DNA of 47,229 nucleotides from Bacteroidetes bacterium OLB12 (GCA_001567185.1 LNFR01000043.1:1-47229), one strand, 5' to 3'; positions 21,993 to 30,984 are shown, counted from the first letter of the stretch. The notes: generated by a model from the sequence alone, not told the origin. Program-made: numbers and translations.

Positions 21993-22014
21993 AGCCAACA
22001 AATATTTAGACACT

Positions 22015-22022
22015 CAAAGATA
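22015..22022 (-). promoter_or_regulatory. -7 box of the 42-residue ORF
   Basis: Minus strand TATCTTTG (TAnnTTTG). The remaining gap to moaC (22023-22206) holds an imperfect inverted repeat near 22109-22142 (GTAAGT … ACTTAC) and otherwise nothing recognised. Confidence 0.5.
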
Positions 22023-22206
22023 ACCTGTTGATCACGAAAAAAGTTTATCTAACACAAAATGTTGGTGCACTTTAAAAATTCTACTTCAAAGTTTGGTTAA
22101 TCAACACACTTGTAAGTGATTAATAAATCGCTACTTACGAATAATGCCCTGATAAAAACTACCTTAAAAAATTCTGTCGCTTTGGAGGGATTGGCGGGAT
22201 TGAACG

Positions 22207-22686
22207 TTATGTTTTTCGCAAAAAATCTTTTTTTCCCCCCGACTTGGCCATCAGCTTTACCTCTTTAATTAAAATATTGTGCGATAGCGCCTTGCACATA
22301 TCATATACCGTAAGTGCAGCAACGGTGGCTGCGGTAAGCGCTTCCATTTCAACCCCGGTTTTACCTTCCAGTCTTGCTTCGGTGGTAATAATTACCTGCT
22401 TGCCATCTACCGTAATTTGTACCTGGCAATCTTCCAGTGCCAACGGGTGACAAAACGGAATCAGTTCATGTGTTTTTTTGGCTGCCATTACACCCGCAAC
22501 GATAGCGGTATGAAATACAGGGCCCTTTTTGGTAATCAATTCGTTGTTTTTGATTTGCGATACGATTTCCTTACCCAAAAGCACGACTGCCTGAGCTTTT
22601 GCTACACGTTTGGTTACTCGTTTCTCCGATACATCTACCATTTTAGGGTTGCCGGAGGCGTCAATATGTGTAAATTGTTTCTTCAT
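22207..22686 (-). CDS. moaC: Cyclic pyranopterin monophosphate synthase MoaC
   Basis: A 159-residue MoaC of normal length. Signature KKTHELIPFCHPL near residue 90 and GVEMEALTAATVAALTVYDM are present. MoaC converts the GTP-derived 3',8-cyclo intermediate to cPMP in molybdenum cofactor synthesis. It lies 33 bp downstream of vapC in the same direction with no obvious promoter in the gap, so it may be transcribed from the vapB promoter. moaE and moeA lie on either side on the opposite strand. Confidence 0.95.
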   Translation of the reverse strand: MKKQFTHIDASGNPKMVDVSEKRVTKRVAKAQAVVLLGKEIVSQIKNNELITKKGPVFHTAIVAGVMAAKKTHELIPFCHPLALEDCQVQITVDGKQVIITTEARLEGKTGVEMEALTAATVAALTVYDMCKALSHNILIKEVKLMAKSGGKKDFLRKT

Positions 22687-22719
22687 TTGCCATTATTGCT
22701 TCTGACTGATCGGTACATT

Positions 22720-23121
22720 TTAGTTAGCCACCCAATTTTCAAGTTCAATTCCTTTTAGTCTTTCAAAGTCCGAAACATTTCTCGTTACCAGAATCAGGTT
22801 GTTTGCTATTGCTGTAGCCCCAATCAATAGGTCGAAGTCATCCAGCAAACTTCCTGATTTTCTGAGACGCGCTTTTTCGCTGGCATAAACATCAAGAGCA
22901 CTGAAGATCGGTATGATTGTAAATTTGCTTACAAATTCATCAACAGTATTTCTGTTTTTTTCCTTGCTCTCACTATTCTCCGCTCCGAACTTTAGCTCGG
23001 CAATAGTTATTTCTGAGATAAAACAATTTTCAAGCTTAACCTCTTCCAGCTTTTTATTAAGGTTATACTGACCCTTCAAAAAATAAATACAAATATTGGT
23101 ATCAAGCAGGTACTTACTCAA
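22720..23121 (-). CDS. vapC: PIN-domain toxin VapC
   Basis: A 133-residue PIN-domain ribonuclease, expected to act on RNA. Conserved acidic residues: Asp7 (LLDTNI), Glu42 (TIAELKFG), Asp97 (DDFDLLIGATAI) and Asp118 (TRNVSDFE). Length and motif order are typical for VapC. It overlaps its upstream partner by four bases (ATGA), the usual toxin-antitoxin arrangement. Confidence 0.92.
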   Translation of the reverse strand: MSKYLLDTNICIYFLKGQYNLNKKLEEVKLENCFISEITIAELKFGAENSESKEKNRNTVDEFVSKFTIIPIFSALDVYASEKARLRKSGSLLDDFDLLIGATAIANNLILVTRNVSDFERLKGIELENWVAN

Positions 23122-23363
23122 AGCGCTTCAGTCTTTCGGTCAAACTTTCTGCTTCTTTTTAGGTCGGCAATTATTTCATCTGCCGATTGTTTTGAGAAGA
23201 AAGCCCCATAAAGCTCATCAATAGATTTATTGGATGGTCTTTTCGAACCCTTTAATGAATCTGAAAGCCGGGATATAAGTTCAAGTTTGCCTTCAGGACT
23301 TAAAGTATTCAAGAGTCCGAGATAAGTATCAATAAGACTAAATTTTAAATCTGCTGCTTTCAT
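23118..23363 (-). CDS. vapB: Antitoxin of the VapBC pair
   Basis: An 81-residue, charged protein directly before vapC with a four-base overlap. The N-terminal half (DTYLGLLNTLSPEGKLELISRLSDSL) resembles the dimerising helix region of other small Bacteroidota antitoxins, and the C-terminal half is basic and probably wraps the toxin. Assigned mainly by position; no AbrB- or ribbon-helix motif is clear. Confidence 0.75.
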   Translation of the reverse strand: MKAADLKFSLIDTYLGLLNTLSPEGKLELISRLSDSLKGSKRPSNKSIDELYGAFFSKQSADEIIADLKRSRKFDRKTEAL

Positions 23364-23384
23364 TCGGATTTATCTTCGCAATCT

Positions 23385-23392
23385 CAAAAATA
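23385..23392 (-). promoter_or_regulatory. -7 box of vapBC
   Basis: Minus strand TATTTTTG (TAnnTTTG), 21 bp before the vapB start, in the 93-bp gap shared with the divergent moeA. Confidence 0.5.
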
Positions 23393-23456
23393 ATCAATTT
23401 TGTCGTTAATTTACATTGCCTATTTATTGAAGGATACGCCATCTCAACGCTAACAA

Positions 23457-24647
23457 ATGATAACCGTATCAGAAGCTTCGGCCATTATTCTCTCCCACTC
23501 CATCGAAACGGGTGTGGAAGAAGTTTCTATTCAGGAAGCGTGTGGCCGCGTGCTGAGAGAAGTGGTGCGGGCCGATCGCGACTTTCCTCCCTTTGACCGC
23601 GTAAGCATGGATGGAATCGCCATCGCATTCGAAGCATGGCAAACCGGAAACCTCTCATTTACCATCGAAAGCATTCAGGCGGCCGGGCAACAACAAAAAC
23701 AACTAACCAATACACAAGCCTGTATTGAAGTGATGACAGGAGCCATGCTGCCCCTCGGTACCGATACCGTGGTGCCTTATGAAAATGTGTTAATCAAAGA
23801 TGGCAAAGCCAACATCACCATCGAAAAAATAGAACGCGGTGAAAATATTCATAAACAAGGAGTAGATGCCCGGGCAAATTCGGAATTACTTCTGCCGGGA
23901 ATAAAAATTTCACCAGCCGAAGTTGCACTAATGGCAGCAGTAGGCAAAAAGAAAATTCAGGTGGCAGCCTTTCCGAAAACCGCCATCATCTCCACAGGCG
24001 ATGAATTGATTCCGGTTGAACTCATTCCACTACCCTACCAAATCCGCAGATCGAACAGCTATGCCCTGCAAGCTGCTTTGCGCGAATTGGGTTGTGCGGC
24101 CGATCAGTTTCACTTGCCCGATCAACCAGAGTTATTGGATGCCGAGGTAAAAAAAATTCTACAACATTATTCCCTCATAATTTTCTCAGGTGGCGTATCA
24201 AAAGGTAAGTATGATTACATTCCACAAACGCTGGAGCGTAACGGAATACAAAAAAGATTTCACCAGGTAAGTCAACGGCCCGGCAAGCCCTTGTGGTTTG
24301 GTACCTCGGCAAAGCATGTGGTGTTTGCCCTTCCGGGGAATCCGGTTTCTACCTACATGTGCTTTTACCGTTACATCAAACCATGGTTACTGAAAAGCCT
24401 GGGCTGCGAACAACCGGTGCAACAAGTAGTGCTGGCACAAAATTTTTCTTTCAAACCAGCGCTCACTTATTTTTTACAGGTGAAAGTGAAAAATGAAATG
24501 AGTCAACTCAAAGCATATCCGGATGCCGGTGGTGGCTCAGGCGATTTCGCTAACCTGAAAGCCGTAGATGGATTTATTGAACTTCCTGCCGAAGTCACCG
24601 ACTTTAAAGCCGGGCAAGTGTTTCGCTACTATCCGTTTCGCCAATGA
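23457..24647 (+). CDS. moeA: Molybdopterin molybdenumtransferase MoeA
   Basis: A 396-residue MoeA, the enzyme that inserts molybdate into adenylated molybdopterin. Motifs: DFPPFDRVSMDGIA, MTGAMLPLGTDTVVPYE, STGDELIPVE, FSGGVSKGKYDY and LPGNPVSTYMCF. Complete. It overlaps the following transporter by four bases (ATGA), so the Mo-cofactor gene heads an operon with glycerate genes, an unexpected pairing. Confidence 0.95.
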   Translation: MITVSEASAIILSHSIETGVEEVSIQEACGRVLREVVRADRDFPPFDRVSMDGIAIAFEAWQTGNLSFTIESIQAAGQQQKQLTNTQACIEVMTGAMLPLGTDTVVPYENVLIKDGKANITIEKIERGENIHKQGVDARANSELLLPGIKISPAEVALMAAVGKKKIQVAAFPKTAIISTGDELIPVELIPLPYQIRRSNSYALQAALRELGCAADQFHLPDQPELLDAEVKKILQHYSLIIFSGGVSKGKYDYIPQTLERNGIQKRFHQVSQRPGKPLWFGTSAKHVVFALPGNPVSTYMCFYRYIKPWLLKSLGCEQPVQQVVLAQNFSFKPALTYFLQVKVKNEMSQLKAYPDAGGGSGDFANLKAVDGFIELPAEVTDFKAGQVFRYYPFRQ

Positions 24648-25957
24648 TTCAAATTGTAATCGCGTTAGTTATTTCCGTGGCAGTACTCATCGCTGTTTCG
24701 CGATTAAAACTTCATCCCTTCTTTGCCTTATTGCTTGCCGCGATGCTGTTTGGTGTAATCATGGGTAAACCCTTTATCGAAATATTAACCAGCATGCAGA
24801 CTGGTTTTGGTTCGCTGCTACAACAAATCGGATTTCTGGTAGCCATTGGATCGTGCCTGGGTATGGTGATGGAAAAAACTGGAGCCATGGCCGCACTGGG
24901 CACGAAAATTATCTCTGCATTCGGACCCTCGCGCACCGTACTGGCCATGTCGGCAATCGGGGTGTTGGTAGGTATTCCTGTCTTCTGCGATTCGGGGTTT
25001 ATTATTTTATCGCGGCTGATTCCGGCATTGGCATCCACATCAACGCCATCCGCGCAACTTTCATTAGCGCTCGCATCGGGTTTATATACAACCCATACCT
25101 TGGTGCCGCCAACTCCCGGTCCTTTGGCCGCAGCCGCCAATCTCGGGGCCACCCTGCACCTGGGTTTGGTCATGCTCATCGGGCTGGCCGGCAGCATACC
25201 GGTAGCAGGTGTGGCTTATTTCTTATCAAAAAGATTGGGACTGAAGATTAAAACCCTGGCGCATGAAACAACCACAACAGAAACAGACCCTCACCCTGCC
25301 CTGCTTATCTTTTTACCGTTAGTGATTCCGATTTTACTGATTACGATGGCTTCGTTGCCTACGCTGATTTCTGGTTTACAAAGTTGGAATTCGGTGTTGC
25401 AGATTATCGGTAATCCGGCCGTTGCCTTGCTGATTGGGTTGCTGTTTTCATTTCTACTCATTCGCGGAAAGCAAAAAACAGCCTGGCCTGCCTGGCTTTC
25501 GGAAGCGCTGAAAGATGCCGGTATTATTCTGTTGATTACAGGAGCAGGCGGTGCTTTTGGCAGTGTGATAAAATCCTGCGGCCTGGATGTGCTGTTGAAA
25601 GATATGTTGAGCACTTCACAAGCCAATGGCGTTATCTTTCTCTTCATTGCCTTTGGGCTTGCCGCGATACTGAAAACCGCGCAAGGTTCCTCCACTTCGG
25701 CCATCATCATTACCAGTTCAATCCTTGCACCATTAACAAGTGCTGCAGGGTTTATAGCACCACTCGATCTCGCCACGCTTGTGCTGGCTATTGGCGGTGG
25801 GGCCATGGCGGTTTCGCATGCCAACGATTCGTACTTCTGGGTGGTTTCGCAATTTGGCAATATTGCCGAACGCGATGCCTACAAAAGTTACACACTCATT
25901 ACACTGGCACAGGGAATAACCGCGTGGCTTGTTTCCATCCTAATCTTTCTGTTGTGA
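24644..25957 (+). CDS. GntP-family permease (gluconate/glycerate-type)
   Basis: A 437-residue transporter with about twelve to fourteen hydrophobic helices. Family motifs GIPVFCDSGFIIL and THTLVPPTPGPLAAA are clear, as is the C-terminal GGGAMAVSHANDSYFWVVSQF. GntP members import gluconate and related hydroxy acids by proton symport. The glycerate kinase that follows with a four-base overlap suggests glycerate as substrate (inference). Confidence 0.92.
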   Translation: MIQIVIALVISVAVLIAVSRLKLHPFFALLLAAMLFGVIMGKPFIEILTSMQTGFGSLLQQIGFLVAIGSCLGMVMEKTGAMAALGTKIISAFGPSRTVLAMSAIGVLVGIPVFCDSGFIILSRLIPALASTSTPSAQLSLALASGLYTTHTLVPPTPGPLAAAANLGATLHLGLVMLIGLAGSIPVAGVAYFLSKRLGLKIKTLAHETTTTETDPHPALLIFLPLVIPILLITMASLPTLISGLQSWNSVLQIIGNPAVALLIGLLFSFLLIRGKQKTAWPAWLSEALKDAGIILLITGAGGAFGSVIKSCGLDVLLKDMLSTSQANGVIFLFIAFGLAAILKTAQGSSTSAIIITSSILAPLTSAAGFIAPLDLATLVLAIGGGAMAVSHANDSYFWVVSQFGNIAERDAYKSYTLITLAQGITAWLVSILIFLL

Positions 25958-27084
25958 ATATTCTGATTGCTCCCGATAAGTTTAAAGGTTCTCTTTCGGC
26001 ACAGGGTGTTTGTGACGCAATTGGTGAAGGGTTGCGAACATTAAATCCCTTGCTTCACCTTCGGCTATTGCCGATAGCTGATGGTGGTGAAGGTACTGCT
26101 GCTTTGTTAACCGAGCACACCAACGGAAGTTGGATTGAATGCACAGTACACGATCCTCTTTTCAGGAAGGTAAAGGCCGGCTATGGCATTTCGGGCGATG
26201 GACAAACTGTATTTCTTGAAATGGCTTCTGCTTCGGGATTGCAATTGCTTACCCCGTGGGAACCCAATCCACTAAAGACAACAACACTGGGAACTGGCGA
26301 ACTCATCGCGCATGCTTTACAACACAACGTAAAAAAAATTGTGCTGGCTATTGGCGGCAGTGCCACCAACGATGCCGGCATAGGCATGGCCCATGCACTC
26401 GGCTATCGGTTTTATGATCAACACAAAAAGGAACTGGTTCCAATTGGAGAAAGTCTGGAGCAATTAACTTCGATCGATCAATCGCAGGTTAACAACCGGT
26501 TGCTCCAAACCGAATTTGTTGTGTTGTGCGATGTAACCAATCCGCTTTATGGCGAACAAGGCGCTGCCCGTGTGTTTGCGCCACAGAAAGGTGCAAGCGA
26601 ACGCGATGTAGTGCGATTGGATTCTGGTCTGCAGAATTTTGCCCGCGTGGTTGAAACCCAAATAAAGATCTCAACACATTTTGCCGGTGCCGGTGCGGCC
26701 GGTGGGTTAGGCGCTGGTGCCAAAGCATTTCTCAATGCCAGGCTTATGCGAGGTGTTGAATATGTAATAGAAACGTTAGCGGTAGATGCCGCCATCCGAC
26801 AGGCCGATCTCATCATTACCGGAGAAGGAAAGTTGGATAGTCAAACCCTTTCCGGAAAAGTAGTGGCTGGAATTACGGCCATGGCAAAGCGTTTTAACAA
26901 ACCCGTTATTGCCGTGGTGGGAAAAAATGAATTAACAGAAACAGAATGGCGCAACGCAGGATTGAATCAGGTAATCAGCCTGGTGGATGAACGTACTTCC
27001 GTGGAAATGGCAATGTCACAAGCAAACGAGTTGATACAACAAAGAATTGAAGCACAGGTGGATCTGAAACAAGATCGGGATTAA
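25954..27084 (+). CDS. glxK: Glycerate 2-kinase (GarK/GlxK type)
   Basis: About 376 residues from a GTG at 25954 that overlaps the permease stop (GTGA). The longer ORF starts within the permease gene. Motifs: IAPDKFKGSLSAQGV, PIADGGEGTA, AIGGSATNDAGIGMA and CDVTNPLYGEQGAARVF, typical of type I glycerate kinase, which phosphorylates glycerate to 2-phosphoglycerate. With the permease it forms an uptake and entry route into lower glycolysis. Confidence 0.93.
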   Translation: MNILIAPDKFKGSLSAQGVCDAIGEGLRTLNPLLHLRLLPIADGGEGTAALLTEHTNGSWIECTVHDPLFRKVKAGYGISGDGQTVFLEMASASGLQLLTPWEPNPLKTTTLGTGELIAHALQHNVKKIVLAIGGSATNDAGIGMAHALGYRFYDQHKKELVPIGESLEQLTSIDQSQVNNRLLQTEFVVLCDVTNPLYGEQGAARVFAPQKGASERDVVRLDSGLQNFARVVETQIKISTHFAGAGAAGGLGAGAKAFLNARLMRGVEYVIETLAVDAAIRQADLIITGEGKLDSQTLSGKVVAGITAMAKRFNKPVIAVVGKNELTETEWRNAGLNQVISLVDERTSVEMAMSQANELIQQRIEAQVDLKQDRD

Positions 27085-27540
27085 AATATTTCGTGCCTAC
27101 GGCACGTGAATGAATATATTGATAAACATTCTACCAATATAGGATGCCTAACGGCATCAATGCAATCTCATGTACAATAAAGGTTAGCTGAATTTCTAAA
27201 GATAGCGATACCTGAACCTTAACGCCAGTCGTGCCGAGGGCTGAATAATGATAAAGTTAAAATATTTCGTGCCTACGGCACGATGAATGAATATATCAAA
27301 ATATTCTACTGATACAAGGTGCCTAACGGCATCAATACATGGATTCGTAACAGCATCAACACGGTCCCGTAGGGACTACATGTTGGTAGATTTAGATTTA
27401 GATTCAAATTTGAATTTCTCATCCCGTAGGGATGAAATGTAACTGACATTGATTCCTAACAGTATCAAAGCAGGCCCATATGGCACTACATATCGGTAGA
27501 AATAAATTCGGACATGGATTTTAAATCCCGTAGGGATGGA
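27085..27540. repeat. Array of CCGTAGG-core palindromes
   Basis: Gene-free stretch of 514 bp filled with short palindromes sharing a CCGTAGG core in one or the other orientation: CGTGCCTACGGCACG at 27092-27106 and 27268-27282, ATGCCTAACGGCAT at 27144-27157, TGCCTAACGGCA at 27320-27331, GTCCCGTAGGGAC at 27364-27376, and ATCCCGTAGGGAT at 27421-27433 and 27525-27537, with a decayed copy near 27473-27486. The flanks of the first two copies also match, giving an about 176-bp duplicated unit. They resemble REP-like intergenic elements; no transposase is nearby. Confidence 0.8.
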
Positions 27541-27598
27541 TTATATCAATTCATAAATGATACAGAATCTCTTCGGGATTCCGGACCAGAATGACAAC

Positions 27599-28039
27599 CT
27601 ACTCTTTTCGCTCAAAAAAATAATCAATCGACTTACCATCGTCTGAAATTGTGGCCTTCAGCTTATTTCCATCAAGTTGATACGCAATCTTCTTTGGAAA
27701 ATCATGTTTCGGATTTTCACACACAAACGAGGTAGGCGTAACTTCGGTAATCAAAAAATAAGTTAACTCCTTATTCTGGGGCACATCGGCCACATAATAA
27801 AGTTTATTGTCTTTACTAACAATTCGCAATTTCTCAACAAAAGAAGTATCAACCCCGTTCATACTTACGCCCCACCCCTGCAGGCCATCAGCAGTTTTAA
27901 CCCAACGTTCATGTGCCGTGCGACCAGCTTTTACATTGGCGCGATGCCAGGTACCGGCAAGCCAGGAGAGGTCTTGCGTGGACTGAGCCTGTAAGCCTGT
28001 ATTCCATCCAATTAGAAAAAGAACCACAAAAGTTTTCAT
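27599..28039 (-). CDS. DUF6265 family exported protein
   Basis: A 146-residue protein with signal peptide (ending GLQAQ). DUF6265 features: LSWLAGTWHR, HERWVKTADGLQGWG, CENPKHDFPKKIAYQLDG. The family has a lipocalin-like beta-barrel prediction and no known function. It diverges from the small gene at 28162. Confidence 0.85.
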   Translation of the reverse strand: MKTFVVLFLIGWNTGLQAQSTQDLSWLAGTWHRANVKAGRTAHERWVKTADGLQGWGVSMNGVDTSFVEKLRIVSKDNKLYYVADVPQNKELTYFLITEVTPTSFVCENPKHDFPKKIAYQLDGNKLKATISDDGKSIDYFFERKE

Positions 28040-28161
28040 AACTTATTTCTGACAAAGACGAGAAGGATTTTTTGCAGCCTTAGGGCTTTGAGTCTTCTTA
28101 GCCCACCACCCAAACAAAGTAAACAAAAATAAATTTACCTTTAGCACTTAACGAACAACCT

Positions 28162-28389
28162 ATGGATTTAACCGAAACCGAACGGCATGTATTACAAAGT
28201 CTCGTTAAGAAAGGAAGCATGGGAAATGTGATGGAATTTTTGAACTGGCCATCGGAAGAGTTTGACCGGGGTTTTGAGTTCGCCAACAACCTGCAAAATA
28301 AAGATTTGGTAAAACTGCTTTATTCAAATTTTAACAAGAACCTGATTGTGGTAGAATTGACATTGGTAGGTATAAAGCATGGAAGCTAA
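28162..28389 (+). CDS. Small protein of unknown function
   Basis: A 75-residue ORF with no recognised family. The start (TETERHVLQSLVKKGS) looks like the first helices of a winged-helix domain. A near-perfect -7 box TACCTTTA lies at 28136-28143, 18 bp upstream. Its last eleven bases overlap the start of the Tat-exported phosphoesterase, suggesting translational coupling. Confidence 0.6.
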   Translation: MDLTETERHVLQSLVKKGSMGNVMEFLNWPSEEFDRGFEFANNLQNKDLVKLLYSNFNKNLIVVELTLVGIKHGS

Positions 28390-29215
28390 ACACAACAACA
28401 GAAACTCACGCAGAAAATTTCTGAAAGGCTTTGCCTTATCTTCCGCTTACCTGATTGCGGGTGGTCAATTTATTTCTGCAACTTCCATTTTTAGCAACCG
28501 GAAAAACGTGGTGTTGCGTTTTGCCGTGGGTAGCGATAGTCATTACGGGCAACCCAATACCGAGTTCGATCAATTCATCACAACGTTCGTTTCACACATC
28601 AATACGTTTCCTAAAGAGCTTCCGCTTGATGTCTGTGTACTGAACGGAGACCTGATTCACGATAAACCAGAATTGATGTTACAACTTAAACCGCATGTTG
28701 AAAAGTAGCGGTTCCGTACTGTGTAACACAAGGCAACCATGACCATGTAAGCGCAGCACAATGGCAGGAAACCTGGGGCGTACCATTCAACTATGAAAGG
28801 GTGTTTCGCAAACAGGTTTTTTTAATGATGTCCACCTCTAACGAAAAAGGCGAATACCTTTCACCTGATCTGAAATGGCTGGAGGAAAAATTGGAAGCAC
28901 ATCGCAAGCAAAACATTTTTCTCTTTCTGCACATCGGCCAGCAAAAGTGGACGCCCAAACAGTATCGACAATCCGGCTTATGCCGACTTGATACAAAAGT
29001 ATCCAAATGTAAAAGCCGTTTTTCACGGACACGATCACGACCAGGATGGCGAAAAAATGCTGGGGGCCACTCCACACTTATACGATTCGCACATTGGCGG
29101 TAGTTGGGGTACAGATTATAAAGGGTTTCGGGTTGTGGAGGTGTTGAAAGATAATAGTGTGCAGACGTATATGATGAATCCGGTGGAGAAATTTGATGAG
29201 GTATCTTATAAATAA
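28379..29215 (+). CDS. Tat-exported metallophosphoesterase (two frameshifts)
   Basis: Calcineurin-like phosphoesterase with a strong twin-arginine signal (NSRRKFLKG, residues 9-17). Metal motifs are spread over three frames: GSDSHYG and LNGDLIHD in the first, TQGNHDH and FLHIG in the second, FHGHDHDQDG in the third. The breaks are in A4 at 28701-28704 (one A short) and CCC at 28954-28956 (one C extra). With both corrected all motifs are in order and the protein is about 278 residues. Substrate unknown. Confidence 0.8.
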
Positions 29216-29309
29216 GATGGTCTATAATTTCAACAAGAACTCATCAGGAAAAAATAGGATGAAGGTAATTGCATTATTGGAATCATTTCTTTCGCATAGT
29301 GTTGCAATT

Positions 29310-29480
29310 TTAGTCCGACCTCATATACTGCCTACAGGTGCCATTGAAATAAACTACGTATAATGGCCATTGGGTAGCCCGCCTAAAATCTGCTTGGTGT
29401 CTTCCGCATCCTCAAGTTGCCCTTCCTTTACAACCTTTGAATTGGCAAATCTAAAATAACAAACTAAATACCTACCATTA
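29310..29480 (-). pseudogene. Decayed copy of a T9SS-like C-terminal tail
   Basis: The minus strand shows FVILDL, NSKVVKEGQLEDAEDTKQIL, GGLPNGHY and FNGTCRQYMRSD in shifting frames, matching the ORF at 30224-30394 piece by piece. At least two indels break it. This accounts for most of the 322-bp gap 29216-29537; nothing else was recognised there. Confidence 0.55.
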
Positions 29481-29537
29481 AAAATTGAGGGTTGGCAAAA
29501 GGGCAAGCCAGGTACAAAGAAAATCTATAGTACGTCC

Positions 29538-30209
29538 CTAAAATGGCTCAGTTATCGTGTACAAAAGCGCATAGGAGCCACCGATGCTCTCGGAGTTGTC
29601 GTCAACTAGTATTTGAGTACTGAATGTTCCGCTGATCAAGTAACTGGTGGAGTATCGTATCGGATTGACACCATCATCAATTACGCTGAAATTCCAAACG
29701 CTAATCGCCATAATGGTGTTACTGGATACATCTGGAAAAAAAATATTAGTGTTTTTAGCAACTTGATATTCAACATTACACCGATCTTTAAGTCGAAATG
29801 ACGGTTGAAGAAAATTAAAATCGGTTAGTATAAGAGAATCAGGCGTTAAGAGAGCCCTTTGTTCTTTCAAACTTGAGAAAAGGTCACTACTTCGATCTAA
29901 TGATTTAAATTTGAAATCAAAGAAGGCATTCTTATAAGTGATCAAACACTTTTCTTCCTCCTCACATCCGAACGATGATTCAAACCTTTCATCTCGGAAA
30001 TCATAAACCCTGCCTTGAAAGGAAAATTTAAAGAAACATTCATTACATGCTGTGCTTATGTCAAGCGAGACCTCATCAACTGATCGAATAAAATCACAAG
30101 GATCGCGTACCTCTGGTATGTCTTCGTTACAAGAAGTAAGTAGGATCATTGAAGATAAGATAAGAGCCTGTAAAATAAGCCTTGCTATTTGAGTTGCTTT
30201 TTTGCTCAT
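29538..30209 (-). CDS. Lipoprotein of unknown function
   Basis: A 223-residue protein with a clear lipoprotein signal (LLTSC, Cys27). The mature part is acidic and has paired cysteines (ACNEC, FGCEEEEKC) and mostly beta character. No family recognised. It lies between two copies of a T9SS-like tail and on the same strand. Confidence 0.7.
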   Translation of the reverse strand: MSKKATQIARLILQALILSSMILLTSCNEDIPEVRDPCDFIRSVDEVSLDISTACNECFFKFSFQGRVYDFRDERFESSFGCEEEEKCLITYKNAFFDFKFKSLDRSSDLFSSLKEQRALLTPDSLILTDFNFLQPSFRLKDRCNVEYQVAKNTNIFFPDVSSNTIMAISVWNFSVIDDGVNPIRYSTSYLISGTFSTQILVDDNSESIGGSYALLYTITEPF

Positions 30210-30223
30210 AAAGATTTCAAATT

Positions 30224-30394
30224 TTAATCCGACTTCACATACTGCTTGCTGGTGCCATTACGGTAAACCACATAGTGCCCCCTGGGTAGTCCCTCTAAAA
30301 TCTGGTTGCTTTCTTCTATACCTGCTTCAAGTTGACCCCGCTTAACAATAGTGGAATTACTTAAATCCAAAACAACAAATTCATTATCACCCAT
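30224..30394 (-). CDS. Orphan T9SS type A-like tail (fragment)
   Basis: A 56-residue ORF reading FVVLDLSNSTIVKRGQLEAG … LEGLPRGHYVVYRNG … YVKSD. The pattern (strand, charged turn, L-P-x-G-x-Y-V-V-x-x-N-G, basic end) resembles the second half of a T9SS type A sorting domain. There is no signal peptide or preceding cargo in frame; it may be the detached end of the gene at 30408-30779, whose stop codon is 14 bp upstream, or of a deleted gene. Confidence 0.4.
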   Translation of the reverse strand: MGDNEFVVLDLSNSTIVKRGQLEAGIEESNQILEGLPRGHYVVYRNGTSKQYVKSD

Positions 30395-30407
30395 TAAAGA
30401 CGAACCC

Positions 30408-30779
30408 CTACAAAATGTAAACGTAAGATTGCAGCTTGCATAGTTTTATTGCAGCATGCCCGGCTTCTAAAAATGCAACGGCCATAGCCTGGCTAAGTGA
30501 ACACACCTTAATAAAATTCTGGTCTCCTATTATAGTTGAAACTGTATAACCAGGAAAATTTCCTTCGTTTGAAGGAAAACCCGATGATAAATTCACATTG
30601 TTATGAAGTAATGCCGTACGGGTATATTGGTAGCAATTGTAGTTGAGATTGAGTGGTTTTGTATGCAGGTATGACCCCAGTGGATTCTCGCATCTACTTT
30701 TAACATCTACGCTTGCTGCGCTCATTAATAAAACGAGCAAAAGCACCCAGGCAATACATTTGAAATTATGATAACTCAT
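30408..30779 (-). CDS. Exported small protein, possibly truncated
   Basis: A 123-residue protein with signal peptide (about residues 1-27). The mature part has NCYQYTRTALLH and, later, FLEAGHAAIKL, a Cys then His arrangement seen in NlpC/CHAP-like peptidases, but the resemblance is weak. The end (KLCKLQSYVYIL) looks like out-of-frame reading, so a frameshift into the tail ORF downstream is possible. Confidence 0.5.
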   Translation of the reverse strand: MSYHNFKCIAWVLLLVLLMSAASVDVKSRCENPLGSYLHTKPLNLNYNCYQYTRTALLHNNVNLSSGFPSNEGNFPGYTVSTIIGDQNFIKVCSLSQAMAVAFLEAGHAAIKLCKLQSYVYIL

Positions 30780-30955
30780 ATTTAAATATACTGCGATTTA
30801 TTTTAAAAGCAATTGTTTAAAGCCAATGGGCACAACAACGTATTTCTCTTCAAATTTAGGGCCTTCAAATTAGCGTTTTTAAATGCCAACGGTATTTCAA
30901 AACTAATTACCGAACGTAATAAAAGTGTATACTTTCGCAAATACGATTTACCCAT

Positions 30956-30963
30956 TAACTTTG
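30956..30963 (+). promoter_or_regulatory. -7 box of ffh
   Basis: TAACTTTG, a perfect TAnnTTTG match, 21 bp before the ffh ATG. The gap 30780-30955 shows no other feature. Confidence 0.55.
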
Positions 30964-30984
30964 TGGCCTTTTAATTAACATCTC

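Noticed and set aside
27085-27540. CRISPR array
   Set aside because: The palindromes are irregularly spaced, differ in sequence and orientation, and no cas genes are present.
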